A DNA stretch of 64,000 nt from Streptomyces sp. NBC_00483 (GCF_036013745.1 NZ_CP107880.1:8122001-8186000), one strand, 5' to 3'. Counted from the first letter of the stretch, positions 45,111-54,514 are shown. Numbers and translations are program-made. The notes: generated from the sequence alone by a model not told the origin.

Positions 45111-46139
45111 TTGAAGGCACTGGTCAAGGAGAAGGCCGAACCGGGTCTGTGGCTGACGGACGTCCCCGAGCCCGGCGTCGGCCCCGGGGACGTACTGATC
45201 AAGGTCCTGCGCACCGGAATCTGCGGCACCGATCTGCACATCCGCAGCTGGGACGGCTGGGCGCAGTCGACCATCAGCGCGCCGCTGGTCGTGGGCCACG
45301 AGTTCGTCGGCGAGGTCGTCGGGACCGGTCGCGACGTGAGCGACATCGCCGTGGGCGACACGGTCAGCGGCGAGGGCCACCTGGTGTGCGGAAAGTGCCG
45401 CAACTGCCTTGCCGGGCGCCGCCACTTGTGCCGGGCGACGGTCGGCCTCGGCGTCGGCCGCGACGGCGCGTTCGCCGAGTACGTGGCGCTGCCCGCGTCG
45501 AACGTGTGGGTGCACCGCGTCCCCGTGGACCTCGATGTCGCCGCGATCTTCGACCCGTTCGGCAACGCCGTGCACACCGCGCTGTCCTTCCCGCTCGTCG
45601 GCGAGGACGTACTGATCACGGGAGCGGGACCCATCGGCCTGATGGCGGCGGCCGTCGCCAAGCACGCCGGTGCCCGCAACGTCGTCGTGACCGACGTCAG
45701 CGAGGAGCGTCTGGCCCTTGCGCGGAAGGTGGGCGTGAGCCTCGCCCTGAACGTGGCGTCCTCGACCATCGCCGAAGGACAGCGCCAACTCGGCCTGCGC
45801 GAGGGCTTCGACGTGGGCCTGGAGATGTCCGGCAACCCCGTCGCCATGCGCGACATGCTCGCGAACATGACCCACGGCGGCAGGATCGCCATGCTCGGCC
45901 TGCCGTCCGAGGAGTTCGCCGTCGACTGGGCGCGGATCGTCACCTCGATGATCACCATCAAGGGCATCTACGGCCGCGAGATGTTCGAGACCTGGTACGC
46001 GATGTCGGTGCTCCTGGAGGGCGGCCTCGACCTGTCCCCGGTGATCACGGGCCGCTACGCGTACACCGACTTCGACGCGGCGTTCGAGGACGCGGCGAGC
46101 GGCAAGGGCGGCAAGGTCATCCTGGACTGGGCTGCCTGA
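45111..46139 (+). CDS. tdh: L-threonine 3-dehydrogenase
   Basis: A 342-residue zinc-dependent medium-chain dehydrogenase, the exact family length. The catalytic-zinc ligands are C38 in TGICGTD and the GHE pair near residue 63. The four structural-zinc cysteines lie in [15 protein letters not shown], and the NAD fold is [12 protein letters not shown]. It oxidises L-threonine to 2-amino-3-ketobutyrate, which kbl downstream converts to glycine and acetyl-CoA. TTG 45111 has AGGAG 8 nt upstream and gives the canonical MKALVKE start; an in-frame ATG at 45021 would add 30 atypical residues. Confidence 0.95.
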   Translation: MKALVKEKAEPGLWLTDVPEPGVGPGDVLIKVLRTGICGTDLHIRSWDGWAQSTISAPLVVGHEFVGEVVGTGRDVSDIAVGDTVSGEGHLVCGKCRNCLAGRRHLCRATVGLGVGRDGAFAEYVALPASNVWVHRVPVDLDVAAIFDPFGNAVHTALSFPLVGEDVLITGAGPIGLMAAAVAKHAGARNVVVTDVSEERLALARKVGVSLALNVASSTIAEGQRQLGLREGFDVGLEMSGNPVAMRDMLANMTHGGRIAMLGLPSEEFAVDWARIVTSMITIKGIYGREMFETWYAMSVLLEGGLDLSPVITGRYAYTDFDAAFEDAASGKGGKVILDWAA

Positions 46140-46171
46140 TTTCCGGGCTCGCTCGCCTCCGGGGCGGCAAA

Positions 46172-46245
46172 GCCGGTGTCGAGACGCCGGCCGTGCTCGA
46201 CCCTCCTTCGTCGGGCCTCCGCGCGCCCGGCGTCTCGACACCGGC
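46172..46245. repeat. 19-bp perfect inverted repeat between tdh and kbl
   Basis: GCCGGTGTCGAGACGCCGG at 46172-46190 is exactly complementary to the sequence at 46227-46245, with a 36-nt loop. It sits between two genes of one pathway. It may attenuate or process the tdh-kbl transcript, or be a dispersed Streptomyces intergenic palindrome. Confidence 0.75.
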
Positions 46246-46321
46246 GCGCCCCTTCGGCTCGCTCGCCGTCGCCGCACCGTGCAACGTCGCCACCGCCACC
46301 CGCATCCGTAAGGAAGACCCC

Positions 46322-47512
46322 ATGTTCGACAACGTACGCGCCGACATCCAGGCCACCCTCGACGAGATCGCCGCCGCGGGACTGCACAAGCCCGAGCGGG
46401 TCATCGGCACCCCGCAGTCCGCCACCGTCGACGTCACGGCGGGCGGCCGCCCCGGCGAGGTGCTCAACTTCTGCGCGAACAACTACCTGGGCCTCGCCGA
46501 CCACCCCGACGTGATCGCGGCGGGCCACGAGGCCCTCGACCGCTGGGGCTACGGCATGGCGTCCGTTCGCTTCATCTGCGGCACGCAGGAGGTCCACAAG
46601 GAGCTGGAGGCCCGCCTCTCGGCCTTCCTCGGCCAGGAGGACACGATCCTGTACTCCTCCTGCTTCGACGCCAACGGCGGCGTCTTCGAGACCGTGCTCG
46701 GCCCGGAGGACGCGGTCATCTCCGACGCCCTCAACCACGCGTCGATCATCGACGGCATCCGCCTGTCCAAGGCGAAGCGCTTCCGCTACGCCAACCGCGA
46801 CATGGCCGACCTGGAAGCCCAGTTGAAGGCGGCGTCCGGGTCCCGCAGGAAGCTGATCGTCACGGACGGCGTCTTCTCCATGGACGGCTACGTGGCGCCG
46901 CTCGCCGACATCTGCGACCTCGCCGAGCGCTACGACGCCATGGTCATGGTCGACGACTCGCACGCGGTCGGCTTCGTCGGCCCCGGCGGCCGCGGCACCC
47001 CCGAGCTGCACGGCGTCATGGACCGCGTCGACATCATCACCGGCACTCTCGGCAAGGCCCTGGGCGGGGCGTCCGGCGGCTACGTCGCGGCGCGCGCGGA
47101 GATCGTCGCCTTGCTGCGCCAGCGCTCGCGCCCGTACCTGTTCTCCAACAGCCTCGCCCCGGTCATCGCGGCCGCCTCCCTGAAGGTCCTCGACCTCCTC
47201 GAATCGGCCGGTGACCTGCGCGAGCGCCTCGCGGCGAACACCAAGCTGTTCCGTACGCGGATGGCCGAGGAGGGCTTCGACATCCTCCCCGGCGACCACG
47301 CGATCGCCCCGGTGATGATCGGCGACGCCTCCGTCGCGGGGCGCATGGCCGAGCTCCTCCTGGAGCGCGGCGTCTACGTGATCGGCTTCTCGTACCCGGT
47401 GGTGCCGCAGGGCCAGGCGCGCATCCGCGTCCAGCTTTCGGCGGCGCACTCCACGGAGGACGTGAACCGGGCGGTGGACGCGTTCGTGGCGGCGCGCGCC
47501 GAGCTGGGCTGA
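46322..47512 (+). CDS. kbl: Glycine C-acetyltransferase (2-amino-3-ketobutyrate CoA ligase)
   Basis: A 396-residue PLP enzyme of the alpha-oxoamine synthase family. [20 protein letters not shown] contains the Asp and His that contact PLP, and [14 protein letters not shown] holds the Schiff-base lysine near residue 245. It cleaves 2-amino-3-ketobutyrate with CoA to glycine and acetyl-CoA, completing threonine degradation with tdh. AAGGAA precedes ATG 46322. The 182-bp gap to tdh contains a large hairpin, so the two may not be expressed equally. Confidence 0.96.
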   Translation: MFDNVRADIQATLDEIAAAGLHKPERVIGTPQSATVDVTAGGRPGEVLNFCANNYLGLADHPDVIAAGHEALDRWGYGMASVRFICGTQEVHKELEARLSAFLGQEDTILYSSCFDANGGVFETVLGPEDAVISDALNHASIIDGIRLSKAKRFRYANRDMADLEAQLKAASGSRRKLIVTDGVFSMDGYVAPLADICDLAERYDAMVMVDDSHAVGFVGPGGRGTPELHGVMDRVDIITGTLGKALGGASGGYVAARAEIVALLRQRSRPYLFSNSLAPVIAAASLKVLDLLESAGDLRERLAANTKLFRTRMAEEGFDILPGDHAIAPVMIGDASVAGRMAELLLERGVYVIGFSYPVVPQGQARIRVQLSAAHSTEDVNRAVDAFVAARAELG

Positions 47513-47558
47513 CGCCGCCCGTGCGGGGCGTGTCAGTCCTGTTTGGGAGAATCACCGC

Positions 47559-48461
47559 ATGATCGAAGCGCGGCGGCTGCACATCCTCCGTGCGGTGGCC
47601 GACCACCGCACCGTCACGGCTGCGGCCGCCGCGCTGTACCTGACGCCCTCGGCGGTCTCGCAGCAGCTCACGGCCCTTGAGCAGGAGACGGGCCACAAGC
47701 TGGTCGAGCGCGGCGCGCGCGGGGTCCGGCTGACGTCGGTGGGCGAGATCCTCCTCACCCACGCCAACGCGGTCCTCGCCCAGCTGGAGAAGGCCGAGGC
47801 CGAGCTGGCCGCGTACAGCAACGGCGAGGCGGGCACGGTGACGCTCGCCTCCTTCGCGACGGGCATCGGCCTCGTCGTGGGTCCCGCGCTCGCCCTTCTG
47901 GCGAAGACCGCGCCCGGCATCCGCGTCCGCGTCCAGGACGCCGAGGGCGACGCCAGCCTGCCGATGCTGCTCGACCGGCAGATCGATGTGGCGGTCGCCG
48001 TCGACTACCGGGGCGCGCCGGGCGCCGACGACGACCGGATCACGCGCGTGCCGCTGTACGCGGAGCCGTTCGACGCGGTCCTGCCGGTCACGCACCGCCT
48101 CGCGGCCGCGGAGTGGGTGCCGGTCGCCGACCTCGCCAAGGACACGTGGATCGGCCCGTACCCCGGCAACCCCTGCCACGACGTGGTGGTCCTCGCCTGC
48201 GAACACGCCGGTTTCTCCCCGCAGTTCGAGCACTCCTCGGACGACTTCCGCGCCGTCGTCGCCCTCGCCTCCGCGGGCGCGGGCGTGGCGCTGGTCCCGC
48301 GCTCGGCCCTGCACGGCGTGGACCTGACCCAGGTGGTGGTCCGGCCGATCGACGGTGCGGCGCCGGCCCGAAAGGTCTTCGCGGCGGTACGGCACGGGGC
48401 GGAGACGCATCCGCTGATCAGGCCGGTGCTTGAGGCGCTGGGGGAGGCGGCGGAGGGCTGA
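47559..48461 (+). CDS. LysR family transcriptional regulator
   Basis: A 300-residue LTTR. The winged HTH is at about 1-60 (ILRAVADHRTVTAAAAALYLTPSAVSQQLTALEQETG), and the substrate-binding domain at about 88-295. It follows kbl by 46 bp in the same direction, so it may belong to or control the threonine-degradation genes; LTTRs usually regulate adjacent genes. The inducer is unknown. Confidence 0.9.
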   Translation: MIEARRLHILRAVADHRTVTAAAAALYLTPSAVSQQLTALEQETGHKLVERGARGVRLTSVGEILLTHANAVLAQLEKAEAELAAYSNGEAGTVTLASFATGIGLVVGPALALLAKTAPGIRVRVQDAEGDASLPMLLDRQIDVAVAVDYRGAPGADDDRITRVPLYAEPFDAVLPVTHRLAAAEWVPVADLAKDTWIGPYPGNPCHDVVVLACEHAGFSPQFEHSSDDFRAVVALASAGAGVALVPRSALHGVDLTQVVVRPIDGAAPARKVFAAVRHGAETHPLIRPVLEALGEAAEG

Positions 48462-48517
48462 GGCGGGGAGGTCGAGTTGGGGGAGCTGGGGGAGTCCGCT
48501 CGCGTAACACCGCTGTT

Positions 48518-48546
48518 TCATATCTGGGATACCGTGCCGAATATGA
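48518..48546. promoter_or_regulatory. Inverted repeat spanning the start of an XRE gene
   Basis: TCATAT at 48518 and ATATGA at 48541 are exact complements 17 nt apart, and the right arm contains the ATG of the XRE-cupin gene. With no ribosome site upstream, this looks like an operator over a leaderless start, but the arms are short. Confidence 0.35.
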
Positions 48547-49148
48547 GATGCGATAGTGGCGCGCCCCCGAGCGGCGCCGGCGACCCGACGCCGGACCCCG
48601 TGGACGCCCGACTCGGCGCCCGGCTCGCCGAGCTGCGGGCCGAACACGGCTGGTCCCTGGGCGAGTTGGCGGACCGCAGCGGCGTGAGCCGGTCCACCCT
48701 GTCGCGGGCCGAGCGTGCCGAGATCAGCCCGACCGCCGCCCTCCTCAACCGCCTCTGCGCGGTCTACGGGCGGACCATGTCGCAGCTCCTGAGTGAGGTC
48801 GAGTCGGCCCCCGCCCAGGTCGTGCGCGCCGCGGACCAGCCCGTCTGGCGCGACGGCTCGACCGGCTTCGCGCGCCGCTCCGTCTCCCCGCCACAGGCCG
48901 GACTGCGCGGCGAGGTGGTGGAGGGCACCCTCGAGCCGTACGCCGACATCGCCTACGACCGTCCGCCCGTCCCCGGCCTCGAACAGCACATCTGGGTGCT
49001 CGACGGCCTCCTCGACCTGACCGTCCAGGGCACGACACACCACCTGGAGGCGGGCGACTGCCTGCGCTTCCGCCTCTGGGGCCCGACCCACTTCCACTGC
49101 CCGGGCCCCGAACCCGTGCGCTACGCACTGGTGGTGGTGCTCCCATGA
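48543..49148 (+). CDS. XRE-cupin transcriptional regulator
   Basis: A 201-residue protein. The HTH is at about 21-75 (WSLGELADRSGVSRSTLSRAERAEISPTAALLNRLCAVYG), and the cupin at about 120-200 (LEQHIWVLDGLLDLTVQG, then HLEAGDCLRF). The N-terminal recognition SRSTLSRAERAEISPT is typical of SinR/PuuR-like cupin regulators. ATG 48543 has no ribosome site and may be leaderless; a frame from 48477 would add 22 residues. It overlaps the following acetyltransferase by 4 bp, a common regulator-GNAT pair. Confidence 0.85.
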   Translation: MRCDSGAPPSGAGDPTPDPVDARLGARLAELRAEHGWSLGELADRSGVSRSTLSRAERAEISPTAALLNRLCAVYGRTMSQLLSEVESAPAQVVRAADQPVWRDGSTGFARRSVSPPQAGLRGEVVEGTLEPYADIAYDRPPVPGLEQHIWVLDGLLDLTVQGTTHHLEAGDCLRFRLWGPTHFHCPGPEPVRYALVVVLP

Positions 49149-49723
49149 CACTCACCTGCACCCGCCTCGCACCTTCGGAATTCCCTTCCTACGTAGATGA
49201 GTTGGGGGACCTCCTTGCCGACGTCGTACATGGAGGCAGCTCACTCGGCTTCCTCCACGGACTCACGCCCTACGAAGCGGCGACCTGGTGGCGCGACTAC
49301 GTAGGGCCGTCCGTGCAGCGCGGGAGTACGGCCGTCTGGGTGGCGACCGACACGGAGGGAGCGGCCCCGGACCGCTGCGTCGGAACGATCTCGCTCGCCT
49401 TCACCGAGAAGCCCAACGGCCGCCACCGCGCCGAAGTGGTCAAGCTGATGGTGCACGGCAGCACCCGCGGAACCGGCCTCGGCCGCACCCTGCTGGCGAC
49501 CGCGGAGCGCGCCGCGGCGGAGGCGGGCGTGACACTCCTGGTCCTCGACACGGAGACCGGCAGCCCGGCCGAGAACTTCTACCGCAAGGCCGGCTGGGAC
49601 GAGGTCGGCGTCATCCCGGACTACGCGGCCGACCCGGCGGGGGTACTGCGGCCCACCACCCTGTTCTGCAAGCGCCTCGAACCGCTCGTGCCGCTCGTGC
49701 CGGTCGGTGATTGCCAGGAATGA
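49145..49723 (+). CDS. GNAT family N-acetyltransferase
   Basis: A 192-residue acetyltransferase. HRAEVVKLMVHGSTRGTGLGRTLL carries the acetyl-CoA pyrophosphate loop (RGTGLGRTL) and ENFYRKAGWDEVGVIPDYA the terminal GNAT motif. The target is an unidentified amine. It is translationally coupled to the XRE-cupin regulator, so the two probably form a small ligand-responsive module. Confidence 0.9.
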   Translation: MTLTCTRLAPSEFPSYVDELGDLLADVVHGGSSLGFLHGLTPYEAATWWRDYVGPSVQRGSTAVWVATDTEGAAPDRCVGTISLAFTEKPNGRHRAEVVKLMVHGSTRGTGLGRTLLATAERAAAEAGVTLLVLDTETGSPAENFYRKAGWDEVGVIPDYAADPAGVLRPTTLFCKRLEPLVPLVPVGDCQE

Positions 49724-49837
49724 GGGCCTACGGTGCGGGGGAGGTGCAGGCCAGCACACACCCCCGTCCGCACTTGCACCCGCATCGCCCCGCCCCGTCC
49801 ACAGGGCCGTACGGACTGTCCGAGAGGAAGCCGCCAG

Positions 49838-50794
49838 ATGACCGCCACAGACCCGACGTACACGACGAGCGCGCTCAGCACCGGCGACGGCGCCGCCGTG
49901 GCCACGTACACCTGGCTGCCCGAGGGCGGCAGGCCCCGCGCCTTCGTGCAGATCGCCCACGGCGCGGCCGAACACGGCCAGCGCTACGACCGCTTCGCCC
50001 GCCACCTGACCTCCCACGGCTACGGGGTCATCGCCTCAGACCACCGCGGCCACGGCGCCACCGCCCAGTCCACGGGCGGCTACGGAGTCACCGACGACGC
50101 CGATCCCGAGGCCGTTGACGCGTGGGTGTCGATCGTCGAGGACCTCAAGGCGATCGGCGACCAGGCGCGGGCCCTCTACCCGAACGTCCCGTTCGTACTG
50201 CTGGGCCACAGCCTCGGCTCGCTGCTCGCGCGCGACTACGCGCAGCGGTACGCGGACGACCTGGTGGCCCTGATCCTCTCCGGCACCTTCCGTTCGCTTC
50301 CGGGCGCGGACAACGAGGGCGACATCGCGGCCCTGGAGGCCGAGGTCGCGGCGGGCGGCCGAGCCGCCATCTCGCCCTATGTGGGCAACCTCTTCTCCTC
50401 CTTCAACGACCCGTACGAGCACCGCACCGGCTTCGAATGGCTCTCGCGGGACGAGGCGGAGGTCGACAAGTACGTCGCTGACGAACGCTGCGGCTTCGAC
50501 TTCTCGGCGGGCCTGTCCCTGGACTGGGTCCGCGCGGTGCGCCGCATCAACGACCCCGCGAACCTCGCCCGCATCCCGGCCGACCTGCCGATCCATGTCG
50601 CGGTCGGCACGGAGGACCCGTGCAACCAGCGCATGACGCTGGTCCACGAACTCCTGGAGGACTTCCGCTACGTGGGCGTCACCGACCTCACCTGGAAGGG
50701 CTACGAGGGCGCCCGCCACGAGATCCTCAACGAGACGAACCGGGACGAGGTGCAGGAGGACCTGGTGGCGTGGCTGGACAAGCGGGTGCCGTAA
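49838..50794 (+). CDS. Alpha/beta hydrolase, monoacylglycerol lipase-like
   Basis: A 318-residue alpha/beta hydrolase. The oxyanion region is QIAHGAAEHGQRYDRFARHL, the nucleophile elbow is GHSLGS near residue 127, and the C-terminal Asp and His are in VGTEDPCN and GARHEILNE. The HG-AEH-x-Ry pattern is that of serine aminopeptidase S33 / monoglyceride lipases. GAGAGGAAG precedes the ATG. There is no signal peptide, so it acts in the cytoplasm or at the inner membrane face. Confidence 0.88.
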   Translation: MTATDPTYTTSALSTGDGAAVATYTWLPEGGRPRAFVQIAHGAAEHGQRYDRFARHLTSHGYGVIASDHRGHGATAQSTGGYGVTDDADPEAVDAWVSIVEDLKAIGDQARALYPNVPFVLLGHSLGSLLARDYAQRYADDLVALILSGTFRSLPGADNEGDIAALEAEVAAGGRAAISPYVGNLFSSFNDPYEHRTGFEWLSRDEAEVDKYVADERCGFDFSAGLSLDWVRAVRRINDPANLARIPADLPIHVAVGTEDPCNQRMTLVHELLEDFRYVGVTDLTWKGYEGARHEILNETNRDEVQEDLVAWLDKRVP

Positions 50795-50860
50795 CGGGCT
50801 GTCGCGCACGGAACCGGCTGTTTCGGGCGATTGTCAGTGGCGTTGGCTACGGTTCGTTGC

Positions 50861-51220
50861 ATGCTGGACGCCGAGGATGTACGCACCGTAGCCCTGTCCC
50901 TGCCGGACACGACCGAGAAGGTCGCCTGGAGCATGCCCACGTTCCGGGTCGCTGGGAAGATGTTCGCCACTGTGCCCGAGGACGAGACATCGATAGCGGT
51001 GCGCTGCCCGAAGGAGGAGCGCGACGAGCTCGTCCTGGCCGAGCCGGACAAGTTCTGGATCGCGGACCACGAGGCGTCCTTCGCATGGGTCCGGGTCCGC
51101 CTCGCGGTCCTGGAGGACACGGCCGAGCTGCGCGACATCCTCGCCGACTCCTGGCGCCAGGCGGCCCCGCCCCGACTCCTGGACGCACACCCGGAGTTGG
51201 GCCTTCCGCGCGCGGGATAA
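50861..51220 (+). CDS. MmcQ/YjbR family DNA-binding-like protein
   Basis: A 119-residue protein of the YjbR/CyaY-like superfamily: ALSLPDTTEKVAWSMPTFRVAGKMFATV, then WRQAAPPRLLDAH. The fold is double-wing and DNA-binding-like; the cellular role is not established. The ATG at 50861 gives the normal family start. Confidence 0.85.
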   Translation: MLDAEDVRTVALSLPDTTEKVAWSMPTFRVAGKMFATVPEDETSIAVRCPKEERDELVLAEPDKFWIADHEASFAWVRVRLAVLEDTAELRDILADSWRQAAPPRLLDAHPELGLPRAG

Positions 51221-51314
51221 AACCACGTGAGGCGCCGGCCATCCGCATGGCATGATCCGCTCGCGAGGGGCGGGCCGTGCGCGTGCGGTGTGCCACGGGG
51301 ACGGCGGACGGGGG

Positions 51315-52682
51315 ATGCGGATGGCCGGCCGGGCGGTCGATGACGAGGACGCCGAGGTCGCCGAGGTCGACGGGGGCGCATCCCGGCGCGGCATCTGGAC
51401 CCGCGACTTCGGCCTCTTCTTCACCGCGAGGGGCGTCGCCAAGCTCGGCGACAGCATGCTTCCGGTGGCGCTCGCGGCGGGCCTCCTGCAGTACGGCTAC
51501 GGTGCGGGCGCGGTGGGCCTCGCCATGGCCTCCTCGGTGGCCTGCTTCGCCGGCCTGGTCATCTTCGGCGGGGTACTGGCGGACCGTTTCAACACGCGCC
51601 TGCTGATGACGGGCGCCGACCTCGCACGCCTGGTCACGCAGTCCCTGGCCGCCGTCATGTTCTTCACCGGCCACGTCGTGCTCTGGCAGATCTGCGCCAT
51701 CGGCGCGATCAACGGTTTGGCCGCGGCGGTCTTCCAACCCGGCGTCGCCGGCACGGTGCCCCGCCTGGCATCCGACGTGCAGGCGGCGAACGGCGCGATA
51801 CGCGTGGCGGAGTCCGGCGCACAACTGGCGGGCCCGGCGGTGGCGGGCATGCTGGTCGCGCTGGCCTCACCGGGCCTGGTCTTCGCGGCCCACGCGGGGA
51901 CGTACGGGGTGAGCGCCCTGTGCCTGCTCCTGCTCCGCCTGCCACCGGTGCCACGGGACAGAGCAAAGACACACACCCGAGGCGCCCTTCGATCCCTCCA
52001 CTCCTTCCGCTCCGAACTGGTGGAGGGCTGGCGGGAGTTCAGGTCACGAAGATGGCTCTGGGGAGTGATCCTGGTCTGGTGCGTGCTGATGATCGGAGCG
52101 TCGGGCCCGGCCGTCCCCCTGGTCGCCGTACAGGTCACCCAGGAGCACGGCTCGACCGCGTACGGCCTGGTGAACTCGGCGCTCGGCGCGGGCACGGTCA
52201 TCGGCGGCGTACTGGCCCTGCGCGTACGCCCACGCCGGATGCTGCGCGCGGGCGGCCTGGCCCTGTTCGGCTTCGCCCTGTTCCCCGCGACGGTGGGCGC
52301 GGGCCTGGGGGTGCCGTGGATGATGGCGGGCTGCGCGGTGGCCGGGGCCGGCAGTTCGTTCTGGGGCGTGATGTGGGCGACGAGCGTCCAGACCCAGGTC
52401 CCGCGCGAGATCCTCAACCGCATCCACGCCTACGAGGTGGCCGGCTCCATCGCCATGCAGCCGGTCGGCCAGGCCCTGGCGGGCCCGGCGGCGGCTGCGT
52501 TCGGTACGCAACAGGTCCTGTTGGCGGGCGGAGTGGTCACGCTGATGGTGGCGGCGACGCTGATCTCGGTCCCGGCGATCAGCGGCCTGGTGAGAGCGGA
52601 CGCGCAGCCCTCTCGCCTCTCCTTCCCTACGCCGGAGCAGCGGCAGAGGAGAGAGGGGCAGCGGCAGAGGAGCCAGGAGTAG
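51315..52682 (+). CDS. MFS transporter
   Basis: About 455 residues with 12 predicted helices (FGLFFTARGVAKLGDSMLPVALA begins the first). The RFNTRLLMTGADLARL loop after helix 2-3 resembles MFS_3/enterobactin exporter-like permeases, so it is an efflux-type major facilitator. Several in-frame starts exist; ATG 51315 is preferred over 51252. The last 17 codons run into a 21-bp minisatellite that belongs to the convergent transketolase gene, giving an RQRREGQRQRSQE tail and a 56-bp antisense overlap. Confidence 0.85.
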   Translation: MRMAGRAVDDEDAEVAEVDGGASRRGIWTRDFGLFFTARGVAKLGDSMLPVALAAGLLQYGYGAGAVGLAMASSVACFAGLVIFGGVLADRFNTRLLMTGADLARLVTQSLAAVMFFTGHVVLWQICAIGAINGLAAAVFQPGVAGTVPRLASDVQAANGAIRVAESGAQLAGPAVAGMLVALASPGLVFAAHAGTYGVSALCLLLLRLPPVPRDRAKTHTRGALRSLHSFRSELVEGWREFRSRRWLWGVILVWCVLMIGASGPAVPLVAVQVTQEHGSTAYGLVNSALGAGTVIGGVLALRVRPRRMLRAGGLALFGFALFPATVGAGLGVPWMMAGCAVAGAGSSFWGVMWATSVQTQVPREILNRIHAYEVAGSIAMQPVGQALAGPAAAAFGTQQVLLAGGVVTLMVAATLISVPAISGLVRADAQPSRLSFPTPEQRQRREGQRQRSQE

Positions 52683-53676
52683 CGACGGAGGGGCCAGGAA
52701 CAGTGGCAGAAGAACCAGGAGTAGCGGCAGAAGAGCCAGGTGCAGCGGCAGAGGAGTCACGGGAGAGAAGAAACCCACTGATCCGCTCCCGCAGCGCCCC
52801 CGCGTCGAGCCCGTGCCCGGCGACATGCTCCTCTACGCTCCCGTACCGCCGCAGCTCCCGCCGCCCGACACCGAGCCCGAGCACTCGGTGCGGCACATCG
52901 GCGAGCGCGTCATTGGCGGCGCGGGTGGAGGTCCCGGCGAGGTAGGGCTCGACGATCACGACATCAGCGCTGCCACTCGCATCCACCGCCCGCCGCAGCC
53001 CAGCGTCATCAAAAGGCCGAATGGTGGTCGCGTAGAGAACACTGACATCAAGCCCTTCGGTCGCGGCAAGCACGTTGTCCAACATGGGCCCGACGGCAAC
53101 GACGACTCCCCGCCGCCCTTCCCGCACGGACAAGAACCGCTCCCCATCCACAGGCAGCGCCTCCCGGTTGCTCTGCACCGACAGCCGCACGTACTCCCGC
53201 GAGTCACTCACGACATCGCCACCGGCCCCCACGGCCCGCCGCAGCAGTACCTCGGCCTCATCGGGGTGCCCCGGCACATGCACACGCCACCCGTCGAGGG
53301 TGTCGAGCAGCGCCACATCACCGGGAGCCATGTGCGTAAAGCCGCCGGAAGACACGTCGTACGACGCGCCCGCACTCACGAGCACACCCCCGACCCCTTG
53401 ATGCCCGAAGTCCAACTTCACCTGCTCAAAAGGCCGTTCAACGAGAAAACTCGCGAAGGTGTGCATCACGGGCCGCATCCCGGCGAGCGCAAGCCCCGCC
53501 CCGGCCCCGACGAGCAACTGCTCCCGGATCCCGACATTGATCACCCGCTCCGGATGCCGCCGAGCGGCCCCGGCAAAGGGCGCGGCCCCGATCTCGGCGA
53601 GCACGACGGCGACGCGGGGGTCTTCGTCGAGGATCTGGGTGAGGACGGGGGCGAAGCGATCACGCATGGTGTCCAC
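52627..53676 (-). CDS. Transketolase family protein, C-terminal half
   Basis: A 349-residue protein with a transketolase pyrimidine domain (about 5-165; RVINVGIREQLLVGAGAGLALAG contains the ThDP-activating Glu) and a C-terminal transketolase domain to about 300. It pairs with the N-terminal subunit encoded 67 bp upstream; together they equal one split transketolase. GTG 53676 follows GGAAGGAAG. The last 42 residues are six heptapeptides (SSAAAPG type) from 21-bp repeats and are not part of the fold. Confidence 0.9.
   Translation of the reverse strand: MDTMRDRFAPVLTQILDEDPRVAVVLAEIGAAPFAGAARRHPERVINVGIREQLLVGAGAGLALAGMRPVMHTFASFLVERPFEQVKLDFGHQGVGGVLVSAGASYDVSSGGFTHMAPGDVALLDTLDGWRVHVPGHPDEAEVLLRRAVGAGGDVVSDSREYVRLSVQSNREALPVDGERFLSVREGRRGVVVAVGPMLDNVLAATEGLDVSVLYATTIRPFDDAGLRRAVDASGSADVVIVEPYLAGTSTRAANDALADVPHRVLGLGVGRRELRRYGSVEEHVAGHGLDAGALRERISGFLLSRDSSAAAPGSSAATPGSSATVPGPSVATPGSSAAAPLSSAAAPA
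52630..52755 (-). repeat. 21-bp in-frame minisatellite at the transketolase 3' end
   Basis: Six consecutive 21-bp units encode SSAAAPG, SSAATPG, SSATVPG, PSVATPG, SSAAAPL and SSAAAPA. The outer units also encode the end of the convergent MFS gene on the other strand. Confidence 0.85.
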
Positions 53677-53743
53677 GAGAGTCTTCCTTCCAGGAGAGGG
53701 AGTAGCGAGGAGAGAGGGGAAGAGGGGGTTTTGGGGAGGGGCC

Positions 53744-54508
53744 TCACCCAAACTTCGGCTCGACGCGGGCGACGACGAGGTGCGGCCGCCCCGGATGCGG
53801 CGCGCTGAAGGCCTGGTGCAGCGCCTCGTGATCCCGCCCATCGACGGTCACGGTCGACCACCCGGCGGCCTCGAACCGGGCGGCGATGCCGCCGGCCCTG
53901 CCGTAGGTGGCGGACAGGTTGTCGACGACGACGGTGTGCAGTCGCTCGAGCCCGATGGCTCCGGCGTAGGCGATGGCCTCGTGATTGCTGCCCTCGTCGA
54001 GCTCGGCGTCTCCGACGAGGGTCCAGACGGCCGGCTCGCTCAGCCCCTGGGCCCGCAGCCCGAGCGCGGTCCCGACGGCGATCGGCAGCCCGTGCCCCAA
54101 GGACCCGCTCCCGATCTCCACGCCCGGCACGAGCACCCGATCGGGATGATGCCCGAGCCGCGACTCGTACGCCCCGAACCCACTCAGCCACGCCTCGGGC
54201 ACGAACCCTTTGGCGACGAGCACGGCGTAGTACGCCATGGGCCCGTGCCCCTTGGACAGCAGAAACCGATCACGCCCGGCCTCCTCGATGCTCTCCGGCC
54301 CGACCCGCAGAACACGGTCGTACAGCACCCACAACACGTCGAGGGTGGAGGTGGCGGCGGGCCCGTGCTTCTCGTCCCCGGTCATGCGACTCATGAGCCG
54401 GGACAGATCCTCGTAGCGATAGCCGTGGCGCCCGACGGCTTCGGGGGCTCCGAGAGCTCCGACGGCTCCGGTGCCACTGCTGGCGATGTCATCCGCTGTG
54501 GTCGTCAT
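53744..54508 (-). CDS. Transketolase family protein, N-terminal half
   Basis: A 254-residue ThDP-binding half. SKGHGPMAYYAVL and GSGSLGHGLPIAVGTALG are transketolase cofactor loops, and the ThDP-Mg motif is GDAELDEGSNHEAIAYA then VVVDNLSATYG. Split transketolases act as N/C heterocomplexes moving C2 units, and are often found in specialised sugar pathways. ATG 54508 lies only about 7 nt past a -10-like hexamer, so the mRNA may be leaderless. Confidence 0.9.
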   Translation of the reverse strand: MTTTADDIASSGTGAVGALGAPEAVGRHGYRYEDLSRLMSRMTGDEKHGPAATSTLDVLWVLYDRVLRVGPESIEEAGRDRFLLSKGHGPMAYYAVLVAKGFVPEAWLSGFGAYESRLGHHPDRVLVPGVEIGSGSLGHGLPIAVGTALGLRAQGLSEPAVWTLVGDAELDEGSNHEAIAYAGAIGLERLHTVVVDNLSATYGRAGGIAARFEAAGWSTVTVDGRDHEALHQAFSAPHPGRPHLVVARVEPKFG

Positions 54509-54514
54509 GCAGGC

